From Ga0077555 sp050187415 (lineage in GTDB: Bacteria > Pseudomonadota > Alphaproteobacteria > Rhizobiales > Hyphomicrobiaceae), in assembly GCA_050187415.1 (NCBI GenBank), contig JBFWXN010000022.1:8903-72902 (forward strand): a stretch of 64,000 bases of DNA. Direction: 5' to 3'. Position numbers and translations under genes: made by a program. Positions within the stretch are counted from its first letter, which is position 1, and each line of letters opens with the position of its first letter. Shown here in pieces: positions 36,205-43,001 of the stretch. The notes beneath the pieces were generated by a model. It saw only the letters and a list, made by a program, of their open reading frames with translations. It was not told the DNA's origin and did no database searches.

Positions 36205-37224
36205 TCACGTTCTCGATCCGCCCCGCTCCAGCTTGGCAATCGCGGCAATGGCGATCTTGTCGGTGCGGGCCGAGTAGCGATCAAGTATGGCGCCCACGTC
36301 ACGCAAGCTGTGCCCCGTGATGGTCGCGATTTCTTGCGGAGTACACTCCGCTTCTGAGAGCCGCGTTACGGCCGTTCCTCGGAGATCGTGGAAGGTCAGA
36401 TCAACCAACCCGGCTTTCCTCGCTACAGGTCCCCACGCGGCGCGGAAGGCATTCGCCTTCCATGGTCGCCCTCGCACGCCTGTCAGGATCACAGGCGAGG
36501 TTCGCGGCGTCGTCTCCAGGACGGCCCGAAGCCGCTTCGTCACGGGGATGCTTACACGCCGGCCGGTCTTCTGCTGGCGCATCCTCAACCAGGTGCCGTC
36601 GTAAGCACTCCAGGGAAGCACCAGCAGATCGCCTTGCCGCTGACCGGTCTCCAAAGCAAGAACGAGCGCACGCTGAAGCGCCAATGGAGCAACGGCCATG
36701 AATGCTGCTACGTCGCTCTCGCTCCAGATCCTCTCCGAGCGATCGGCATGGTACAAACGCTCGACTCGCTCGGGCGGCCGGTAGCGGGTGAGACCTCGCC
36801 CGCGCGCCCACGACAGCAACCGCATGAGAACGGTCCAGCCATAGTCGGCTTGGCGAGGGCTCGACGCCATGCCATCGCGCCACTCAAGAAAGTCGCGCGT
36901 GACGCTCATGTCCTCCAAAGCGGCGAGCGGAAGATCGCCGAAGCTCGTCTCGATCTTGGCGATGTGTTGCAGATAGTCGGCCTTCGTCCTATCGCGCAGA
37001 CCACTGAAGTCGGGTGACCGCTTGTAGGCCACGATGACCGAATGCAGCGTGTCGGAGTTCGGCTCGCGGCGCGACCGGTGTGCTGCCTGATAGCTTGCCA
37101 GGAACTCAGCCGACCCGGGCTCGCCCTTCAATCGTGGGCCGCCGCGCCAAGCGTAGTAGTACGTCACATCGCCTGTCTTCAGGCGCATGCGCACCGCATG
37201 GATGCCCTTCAGCTCGATGCGCAC
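36205..37224 (-). CDS. int: Tyrosine recombinase integrase of the element
   Basis: 339-residue site-specific recombinase that inserts and, with a directionality factor, removes the element at tRNA-Cys. N-terminal arm-binding and SAM-like core-binding regions (LRDRTKADYLQHIAKIETSF) precede the catalytic domain with a complete active site: R196 (ETGQRQGDL), K219 (RQQKTGR), H279 and R282 (HDLRG), H305 (TGHSLRD) and nucleophile Y317 (DRYSAR). It ends 46 bp from attL. The start is GTG with GGAGGGAG upstream, inside the end of the excisionase-like gene. No frameshift is seen, so it is probably active. Confidence 0.95.
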   Translation of the reverse strand: MRIELKGIHAVRMRLKTGDVTYYYAWRGGPRLKGEPGSAEFLASYQAAHRSRREPNSDTLHSVIVAYKRSPDFSGLRDRTKADYLQHIAKIETSFGDLPLAALEDMSVTRDFLEWRDGMASSPRQADYGWTVLMRLLSWARGRGLTRYRPPERVERLYHADRSERIWSESDVAAFMAVAPLALQRALVLALETGQRQGDLLVLPWSAYDGTWLRMRQQKTGRRVSIPVTKRLRAVLETTPRTSPVILTGVRGRPWKANAFRAAWGPVARKAGLVDLTFHDLRGTAVTRLSEAECTPQEIATITGHSLRDVGAILDRYSARTDKIAIAAIAKLERGGSRT

Positions 37225-37436
37225 TTTCTGGTCTCCCTCCAGCGCTCGAGCGCATTGCTCGAGCTGCCGATGCCCGACAGGCGATCAAGGGCCGCGTCGA
37301 CGGCCTTCATGTCGTAGAGGTTGCCCAACTCGGCGAGCGGCTTCGGCAGCCGGCCACACGCGACCAGGTGGCGGAAGGTGGAGAGGTCGAGCCCGAGCGC
37401 CTTGGCGGCAGCGGCTTCCGTCTGCAACCTAGGCAC
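37209..37436 (-). CDS. Excisionase/AlpA-like small HTH protein
   Basis: 75 residues from GTG 37436, with AGGAGG nine bases upstream (37446-37451); a GTG at 37463 would extend it by nine residues but lacks such a site. The core EAAAAKALGLDLSTFRHLVACG followed by RLPKPLAELGNLYDMKAVDAAL reads as a MerR/Xis winged helix-turn-helix. It overlaps the portal gene end by 8 nt and the integrase start by 16 nt, so it is coupled to int and is probably its recombination directionality factor or a transcription activator of AlpA type. Confidence 0.75.
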   Translation of the reverse strand: MPRLQTEAAAAKALGLDLSTFRHLVACGRLPKPLAELGNLYDMKAVDAALDRLSGIGSSSNALERWRETRKCASS

Positions 37437-38649
37437 CGGGGCTGCCCTCCTGTTGACGGCCACCGACCGGGGCCATGTTCAAGGGCGACAGGTATTCATC
37501 GCCGCCATCGATCAGCGGCATGTTCTCCCATGCGCGGATTTCGTTCGGAGAGAGCCAGCCGCCCTGGCGGCCGATGTTGTAGCTCTCATAGCGGGCCTTC
37601 TGATCGCCTCGCAACAGGCCTTGCAGATCGTGCTCGACGAACAGTTCGCGCCGCGCGTCCTGGCTTAAGAGGTCAGACATGAGCTGTTGCTCGATCCGCC
37701 GCGCCATCGGCGATAGGCACCGCGCCACCAGCGCCGTCGATTCCTGCTCAACGTTGCTGTAGGTCGCATGGTCGGGGATGCCGGCGGCCGTGGGCGGAAC
37801 GCCGAAGATGCGGGCGACATCAAGGTTGGAAAGCTTCCGGCTCTCAAGGAACTCGGCATCCTTCGCCGAGATGTTGAACGGCTTCCATTCCATGCCGGCG
37901 TCGAGAACGATGATCTCGTTGGCTCGTGTTGCACCGATTACCTTCTCGGCGAAAGCTGCCTTCGTTCTCTGAAGAATTTCATCCTTCACCGGGTTGGGGA
38001 ACACCAGGGCACCGGCCGGCGCAAAAGCATTCTCGGCCTGGGCCACGGCTTGGGTCTGCTGGGCGACAGCAACGCGAAACGTCTGTTGAGCGAGGCCGAT
38101 CGGCGACAAGCCCATAAGGCCGTCGCCAGCGCGGCGGTATCGAAGGTGCAGCATCTCGCCGTCGAGAAGGCGATCGACCGTCCCGTCAGACTTGCTGGCG
38201 GAGTACAGGATACGACCCGAGGGGCGGCGATCGACGGCAACGCTTGGCGCAGCATAGGGATGGAGGGACGTCACCCGGCCGCTGCCATCGCGCTCGATCC
38301 GCGCGTAAGCATTGCCGTGAACCAGAATGCTCGCGATCAGAAACTCGCGGCCATCGAAGGCCGTCATCTGGTCGTTGAATTGGTGTTGCAGCACACCGTA
38401 AAGGGGGTGCGTGTCGGCCGGGGCGCGACCGCCGTCTCCATCCCGCTGGTATAGGCGGCAAGGCACCATAGCCAGGTTCTCAGAGATCAGCGCAATGCAG
38501 CGGGCGGCAACGGCGTGTCCGCTGGCCGCATCGGGGCCCGTGTAGCCGCCGGTTGCGATCGCGGCCGAGCGGTTGTTCCAATAGTCGAATGTCCTCAGAG
38601 ACCGCAGCTCCGGCCGGCGCGACATGATCCGCTTGAGCAAGGCCTTCAT
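37429..38649 (-). CDS. Phage portal protein (HK97 family)
   Basis: 406 residues; forms the dodecameric ring at the unique capsid vertex through which DNA enters. Family features include VAARCIALISENLAMVPCRL, DGREFLIASILVHGNAYARI, HLRYRRAGDGLMGLSPIGLA, the clip/stem region NEIIVLDAGMEWKPFNISAKD, and NLDVARIFGVPPTAAG with a C-terminal LSPNEIRAWENMPLIDGGDE. The frame is open upstream, but ATG 38649 overlaps the protease stop (ATGA) and has GGAGA upstream. Length and motifs are intact. Confidence 0.93.
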   Translation of the reverse strand: MKALLKRIMSRRPELRSLRTFDYWNNRSAAIATGGYTGPDAASGHAVAARCIALISENLAMVPCRLYQRDGDGGRAPADTHPLYGVLQHQFNDQMTAFDGREFLIASILVHGNAYARIERDGSGRVTSLHPYAAPSVAVDRRPSGRILYSASKSDGTVDRLLDGEMLHLRYRRAGDGLMGLSPIGLAQQTFRVAVAQQTQAVAQAENAFAPAGALVFPNPVKDEILQRTKAAFAEKVIGATRANEIIVLDAGMEWKPFNISAKDAEFLESRKLSNLDVARIFGVPPTAAGIPDHATYSNVEQESTALVARCLSPMARRIEQQLMSDLLSQDARRELFVEHDLQGLLRGDQKARYESYNIGRQGGWLSPNEIRAWENMPLIDGGDEYLSPLNMAPVGGRQQEGSPGA

Positions 38650-39194
38650 TTGCAGGTCTCCAGGAAGCGGCGTAGCTGTGCCAGGCGCGGGCGCGGCGCG
38701 ATGCTGAGAAGGGCGCGCCGGGCCACGTCCGTGTCGGGGTAGGCCGGCGTCGCCGTAACGCTGATCTCGTGCAGGTCCACGTCCAGCAGCTCCCGGAGTG
38801 CACCGCTCTCGGTCGGCGTCCACTTGTCGCCGCCTTTGGCGACAGTGAAAGCGAAGCTGGCACCGCGAATGTCGCCGCGCTCGACGCTCACAGTCAGCTC
38901 GCGCGCGGTCTGTGTGTCGGGTAGATCTACTTCGAAGGCGAGCCCACGCTCGTCCTCCGAAAGTTTCAGCGTGCCGGCCGAACGACGACCGAGCACGAGA
39001 TGCGGCAGGTGATGCACAAGCGCCAACGGGTCGAGGGCGTTGGCCGCCAGCGAGCGCTTGAAGGCACCGCGCCGGATGATCTCGGTGAACCCGCCGAGAT
39101 CGTCGCTGGGGGCATCCCACACGGCGGCATGGCCGACGAGACGCGGGACCTTTCCCCCAGCAACACGCAATTCGATGGCGGCCCGTCGTTCCAT
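38646..39194 (-). CDS. HK97-family prohead protease
   Basis: 182 residues; serine protease that trims the capsid protein scaffold during head maturation. Signature segments are LVGHAAVWDAPSDDLGGFTE (catalytic His region), ELTVSVERGDIRGASFAFTV (catalytic Ser region) and LDVDLHEISVTATPAYPDTD. It lies between capsid (1-nt gap) and portal (4-nt overlap), clearly one transcription unit. The order capsid-protease-portal is the reverse of the usual portal-protease-capsid. Confidence 0.93.
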   Translation of the reverse strand: MERRAAIELRVAGGKVPRLVGHAAVWDAPSDDLGGFTEIIRRGAFKRSLAANALDPLALVHHLPHLVLGRRSAGTLKLSEDERGLAFEVDLPDTQTARELTVSVERGDIRGASFAFTVAKGGDKWTPTESGALRELLDVDLHEISVTATPAYPDTDVARRALLSIAPRPRLAQLRRFLETCK

Positions 39195-39195
39195 G

Positions 39196-40488
39196 TCAGG
39201 TCACCGACACGTCTTCAGCGAACGAGAACGCCTCGGGATGCCGAACTTGAACGTCTATGTCCTGCATCGCGCGAACGATGACGCGCCCTTTCGCGTAGGC
39301 CGTCGACTCGTAGGGGTTCAACAAGAGGTCGACGCCGGACCAGCGCCCGATCAACAGCTGCGACCAATCGCCGAAGATCATCGTTGCGGGCGTTGCTGGC
39401 GACGTGTTCGGGTTCCCCGGTAGCGCGTTGGTGAGGGCCGCCGCGTAGCCGGCGAGCTGCCCCGGAGCGTCCATCAGAAAGCCGGCGGTGCCGTCCGAGT
39501 CCGGTAGCTTTGTCGTGCCTCGCAGCGTCTTCGAGACCCAGCTGTTGAACGTCCAGCCGAGCGTCCCGGTGGCCGCGTCGGAGTGCTCGATCTCGGCGAT
39601 GAACTCCAGAATTTTTGACCAATGCAGGCCGCCGGAAGCAGTGATCTCATGAACGCCGTCGACGTTGATGACGCCGATTGGCGTATTGCTCGTGCCGTCG
39701 CCCAACATTGCCTTGAGATCGATCGCGTTGGCGAGAACGGCCGTCAGATCGTTCCTGACGATCTGCTCGATACCAGGCGCTGTGTTCAGCAACGTCCGCC
39801 TGCTGTAGCTCGTCATTGCGCCGACCGTTTTTGGCGCGAGGCTGACGTCGTCGAAGGCCGCGTCGGTTTCGGTCAGGCTACCATCTTCTCCGACCCACTG
39901 ACCGGACGAGCTTGACGTCTGACGCGGAATGTCGACATTGCCAACCAGGCCATCGATCGTGGTCGCACCGAGACGTTCGACAACGACCGCCGACCGCAAA
40001 CGATCGATGAACAAGTCATCGCGATGCTGCGTCGGAACCAGGTCCGCCGCAGATGAGCCGACGAGCAACGTGCGTCGCTCGCGCTTGAAGACTTCATCCG
40101 GCACGGCAATTCCGCCGAACTTCCGTCCCGACCGCCGCTGAACTTCGGCGCTCATCTCGCGCTCGAAGCCGGCGTCGACATCCCCGCCACCCATATCTCG
40201 CGGAAGGTGCGCCCGGATCGCTCTCGTGACCTGGAACTCGCCGGCACGCTTCTCGAAGCTACCATCGCCCGTGCGAGTGATGACAGCTGGTGCGGCGCGC
40301 TCGATCGTCTCCAACTCTCGGGTGCGCTCAATCCTCTTGTCGAGGGCGACAATCGCCGTCTTGTGGTCAGCGAACTGCCTGCCCTCGTCCTCGGTGAGAT
40401 CGCGGTTTTCGTTGTCCGCCAGGTCCTGCAATACGCGCATGGCCGTGACGGCGGACGCGCGCTTCTCTATCATTTCGTGCAGTCGCAT
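39196..40488 (-). CDS. Phage major capsid protein (HK97 fold)
   Basis: 430 residues; builds the icosahedral head. The first 65 residues or so are charged and helical (MIEKRASAVTAMRVLQDLAD, LDKRIERTRELETIE), the delta scaffold normally removed by the protease. The remainder carries HK97-type features: a sheet-forming DIPRQTSSSSGQWVGEDGSL, PKTVGAMTSYSRRTLLNTAP, and a C-terminal GDWSQLLIGRWSGVDLLLNP with VIVRAMQDIDVQVRHPEAFS. AAAGGAG stands five bases before ATG 40488. It is the first gene of the head operon. Confidence 0.95.
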   Translation of the reverse strand: MRLHEMIEKRASAVTAMRVLQDLADNENRDLTEDEGRQFADHKTAIVALDKRIERTRELETIERAAPAVITRTGDGSFEKRAGEFQVTRAIRAHLPRDMGGGDVDAGFEREMSAEVQRRSGRKFGGIAVPDEVFKRERRTLLVGSSAADLVPTQHRDDLFIDRLRSAVVVERLGATTIDGLVGNVDIPRQTSSSSGQWVGEDGSLTETDAAFDDVSLAPKTVGAMTSYSRRTLLNTAPGIEQIVRNDLTAVLANAIDLKAMLGDGTSNTPIGVINVDGVHEITASGGLHWSKILEFIAEIEHSDAATGTLGWTFNSWVSKTLRGTTKLPDSDGTAGFLMDAPGQLAGYAAALTNALPGNPNTSPATPATMIFGDWSQLLIGRWSGVDLLLNPYESTAYAKGRVIVRAMQDIDVQVRHPEAFSFAEDVSVT

Positions 40489-40608
40489 GACTGCTCCTTT
40501 TCATCGGTACGCCAGCACGCGGTGCCCCCATGGGGCGAATTCAGCAGGCTCCCGGTGCCGCCAAGTGCCCACAACGCTGGGACACGGGAGCGGCGGCCCC
40601 AGGTTGGA

Positions 40609-41097
40609 TCAGGCCGGCCTGCGCGGCCTGGAGTTCGCCCCCGTGATCGTTGCCAGTTCCGCCTCGACGTGATCCACCACGTCATCGATCGCGATGATTG
40701 TGGCTCCGGGCGATTGGATGTGCACCAGCAGGTCTGTAATGGCGGTCGACGGCATGATCACTGGGCGGGCCTCGACGGGCACCACGATCAGCGTCTGGAT
40801 AGCGGGTCCTGGCGCCCGATACAGCGCACCAGGATGCCGCCGCCGGGGCCGTCCACTGTTGGTGTGCGCGAACAGGGTTGCTGCCTTAGCAGCCCTATCC
40901 AACGGGAGGTGCGCACGCGCCAGTGCTGCTGTGATGGCGATAGCGAGGACCGCGTGCGGCGACAGATCGCTGCTGTCGCCCGGTTCCGCCGCGCGCCGAT
41001 CGGACGTGCCAGCGACGATCACGCCGCGCTTGAACCACATCCGCAACAAAGCTGGCTGGATGCCGGCGATCTGCGCTGCCTGTACCATGGTTGCCAT
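40609..41097 (-). CDS. MerR-like HTH regulator of the element
   Basis: 162 residues. The N-terminal AAQIAGIQPALLRMWFKRGV, then a wing-like GDSSDLSPHAVLAIAITAAL, resembles the MerR-type helix-turn-helix plus helix. The rest (LYRAPGPAIQTLIVVPVEAR, SPGATIIAIDDVVDHVEAEL) has no motif I know. A perfect 24-bp palindrome lies 24 bp upstream of its start, which suggests autoregulation and control of the divergent small gene or of the head operon 120 bp downstream. It takes the place where a head-tail connector might be expected but does not look like one. Confidence 0.7.
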   Translation of the reverse strand: MATMVQAAQIAGIQPALLRMWFKRGVIVAGTSDRRAAEPGDSSDLSPHAVLAIAITAALARAHLPLDRAAKAATLFAHTNSGRPRRRHPGALYRAPGPAIQTLIVVPVEARPVIMPSTAITDLLVHIQSPGATIIAIDDVVDHVEAELATITGANSRPRRPA

Positions 41098-41120
41098 ATC
41101 CCGTTCCCGTCTGTTGCAGG

Positions 41121-41144
41121 ATGACGTAACACGTGTTACGTCAT
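41121..41144. promoter_or_regulatory. Perfect 24-bp palindromic operator
   Basis: Half-site ATGACGTAACAC followed exactly by its reverse complement, in the 78-bp gap between divergent genes starting at 41097 (minus) and 41176 (plus). A dimeric repressor or activator is the obvious reader, most simply the MerR-like protein encoded next to it. Confidence 0.75.
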
Positions 41145-41175
41145 ATCGTCAACCCTCACGTCGACGGAGTTATGG

Positions 41176-41367
41176 ATGAGTCAACAGACCTCAGACGAGC
41201 GCGTTGCTTGGCAGAAGGGCTACGAGTGTTTTCAGCCCGACGACCAGGCCGGATGGAAGTCTTTCCTGCAACTGCTCGATCAGCTTCCGAAAGATCTTTA
41301 TCGTGCGGCCTTCGACGGATGGACGACTGCTGTCGCTGATCACAACAGACGGTCCGGGCCGGCATAG
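41176..41367 (+). CDS. Small protein of unknown function, divergent from regulator
   Basis: 63 residues on the plus strand, one of only two plus-strand genes in the element. GGAG sits six bases before the ATG. The sequence (QKGYECFQPDDQAGWKSFLQ, LLDQLPKDLYRAAFDGWTTA) is acidic, aromatic-rich and probably helical. I do not recognise it. Its promoter overlaps the 24-bp palindrome, so it may be switched together with the regulator gene. Confidence 0.55.
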   Translation: MSQQTSDERVAWQKGYECFQPDDQAGWKSFLQLLDQLPKDLYRAAFDGWTTAVADHNRRSGPA

Positions 41368-41385
41368 CCGCCCGGACCAACTTTA

Positions 41386-42252
41386 CTAGGCCGCATTGAT
41401 CCGTCGCCAGGCGGTGGTTTTCGGCACGCGGAACCGGGCCTGTAATTCCGGGATTTGCGGGTTCCGCCCATTCCGGGATTTGAATTCCCGGACCCAATCG
41501 ATGACCTCGGCGCGATTGCCCGGTTCCGGCTCCGGTTCCACCGGAATTTCAACCAGTTCCACATGGGATTTGTGGCCCAACGCGGAACTCATGAACACAA
41601 TACTTCCCAGTTCACTAATAAGCACTGCCAGCCACGGCATTAGTGCCACGAGCGCACGCTCGATCTCAGGTTGAGGACGGCTTGTCAGGCCGGTGAGGGC
41701 GATCGCCTCGGCGGTTGCGCGATAGCCGGCGTTCGGCGTCGCTGGCGGGGCGAGCGCTGCCAGGCGAGCATCGTGGCCGGCGACGGCCGCGCTGTAGACG
41801 CTCTCGGTTGCCTTACGCCCACGGCAGCGGGGGCCTTCGCCAGTCGCACATTCACGTGCGACATCGCGACGGGCGGCGTCGAGCATACCTTGAGCGGCCT
41901 TGCGCTCCGCCTCGATCGCCTCGCGGCGGGCATTAGCATCCGTCTGGCGCTCTGCCTTCAGGCTCACGCTCTCGGCGTTCCTCGCACCGCTCATGGTGGC
42001 CACATAGGCGAGCGAGGCAACGGTGAGGATGGATAGTCCGATCAGCAAGCCGAAGCGGCGCGCGCGCCAGGCGCTAACGATCTGATGACCGGCGGCCGTC
42101 GCGGCGATCAGCGCGAGGGCCGTGAGGACGTGACCGGTCGTGATCCGGGCACCGTCCAGAACGTCGGCAAAAAGCACGAATGACGTGCCGCCGACAAAGA
42201 CTGCGGCGAGGCCCATTGCTGGCCAGCTCCGCACAGTGGTACGGGTCTGCAT
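41386..42252 (-). CDS. Membrane protein with coiled coil and C-terminal HTH-like end
   Basis: 288 residues with an odd combination of parts. Three hydrophobic helices (about 12-30, 40-58 and 68-86: LAAVFVGGTSFVLFA, TALALIAATAAGHQIVSAW, FGLLIGLSILTVASLAYVA) lead to a charged helical region (LKAERQTDANARREAIEAER, two Cys in ECATGEGPRCRG). A further hydrophobic segment follows (ALMPWLAVLISELGSIVFMS), then a C-terminal winged-helix-like piece, REFKSRNGRNPQIPELQARF then RVPKTTAWRRI. AAGGAG precedes the ATG. Function unknown. A membrane-tethered DNA-binding role is suggested by the layout only. Confidence 0.65.
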   Translation of the reverse strand: MQTRTTVRSWPAMGLAAVFVGGTSFVLFADVLDGARITTGHVLTALALIAATAAGHQIVSAWRARRFGLLIGLSILTVASLAYVATMSGARNAESVSLKAERQTDANARREAIEAERKAAQGMLDAARRDVARECATGEGPRCRGRKATESVYSAAVAGHDARLAALAPPATPNAGYRATAEAIALTGLTSRPQPEIERALVALMPWLAVLISELGSIVFMSSALGHKSHVELVEIPVEPEPEPGNRAEVIDWVREFKSRNGRNPQIPELQARFRVPKTTAWRRINAA

Positions 42253-42330
42253 AGTCGATCTCCTTGTTCGCTCAAGGGGGTTGATCAGGCCTCGCCCGGT
42301 GCTTCCAACACCGAGCGGGGCCGTCTACTG

Positions 42331-42573
42331 TTACGGGCCTTTCTCGTTTCCGTAGAGTGTCTTACGCAACTCGCGGCAGCGGTCTTCAAGAACCTCGACC
42401 GTCGCCATCAGATGCCCCAATGCTCGCCCACGGCCGGTTGCACCGCCACTGTCGGCGCTGTGGGCGAATTCAGCAATGGCCGCTGCCAGCGCCTCGATTT
42501 GACCGATTGTGACGTGCGCGTTGTAGTTTCGCTCCGACGCTCGATCCTCGGTCATCGCGAACGGGCTCACCAT
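42331..42573 (-). CDS. Small hypothetical protein
   Basis: 80 residues from ATG 42573, which has CTGGAG eight bases upstream; the frame continues upstream through the promoter repeats and is unlikely to be used there. NAHVTIGQIEALAAAIAEFA and LGHLMATVEVLEDRCRELRK are two helices linked by a Gly/Ser stretch. No family recognised. It diverges from the ribbon-helix-helix gene. Confidence 0.55.
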   Translation of the reverse strand: MVSPFAMTEDRASERNYNAHVTIGQIEALAAAIAEFAHSADSGGATGRGRALGHLMATVEVLEDRCRELRKTLYGNEKGP

Positions 42574-42605
42574 TTCACATACTCCAGATAAACGCATTGT
42601 ACACT

Positions 42606-42653
42606 CATTTGCGTACATGAAAGCTGTTGCGGTGTCAATTACATTTGCGTACA
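42606..42653. promoter_or_regulatory. Two direct repeats CATTTGCGTACA, likely operator
   Basis: Identical 12-mers at 42606-42617 and 42642-42653, 36 bp apart start to start, in the 89-bp gap between divergent genes. TGTACA at 42598-42603 adds a half-site, giving TGTAC-N10-GTACA around the first copy. Direct repeats beside a ribbon-helix-helix gene suit binding of that protein. Confidence 0.6.
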
Positions 42654-42662
42654 ATTGCACTC

Positions 42663-43001
42663 ATGAAAAAAACAGCGCCGCTTTCCGTCCGCATCACACC
42701 CGACTTGAAGGCCGCCCTTGAGGCGCTGGCCGAAGCCGACAAGCGTAGCTTAGCGTCGTACGTCGAGATCGTGCTGCAGGAACATGTCGAGCGCGCGAAT
42801 GCGTCAGCAGCGGTCGTCAAGCACACGCCAGCGGTGTGGGAAGTGCTGGAGGAATTGGAGAAACGGGGCGGGATCACGGACGACGAACTCGCTCAGCGAG
42901 GATGGCGCAGGGAAGACTTTGAAAAATGGACTAGATCCATCGCTGATAGGTTTGCAGCGCACGGCACAAAATCATCGACTAAGAACAAGCGGTCCCGCTG
43001 A
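42663..43001 (+). CDS. Ribbon-helix-helix (CopG/Arc-like) regulator
   Basis: 112 residues. The N-terminal KTAPLSVRITPDLKAALEAL then AEADKRSLASYVEIVLQEHV is a clear ribbon-helix-helix DNA-binding fold. The second half (VWEVLEELEKRGGITDDELA) is helical. It begins ten bases after the second 12-bp repeat with no good ribosome-binding site, so a leaderless or weakly translated message is possible. No toxin partner adjoins it, so I read it as a transcription regulator rather than an antitoxin. It is convergent with the large terminase gene and overlaps its end by 30 bp. Confidence 0.8.
   Translation: MKKTAPLSVRITPDLKAALEALAEADKRSLASYVEIVLQEHVERANASAAVVKHTPAVWEVLEELEKRGGITDDELAQRGWRREDFEKWTRSIADRFAAHGTKSSTKNKRSR

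Noticed and set aside
36205..40488. Gene transfer agent cluster
   Set aside because: GTA clusters carry tail genes and are not bounded by att repeats with an adjacent integrase; here all are the opposite.
42663..43001. Antitoxin of a toxin-antitoxin pair
   Set aside because: The ribbon-helix-helix fold fits, but no small toxin gene is adjacent in an operon; the next gene on the same strand is outside the element and the opposite-strand neighbour is the terminase.
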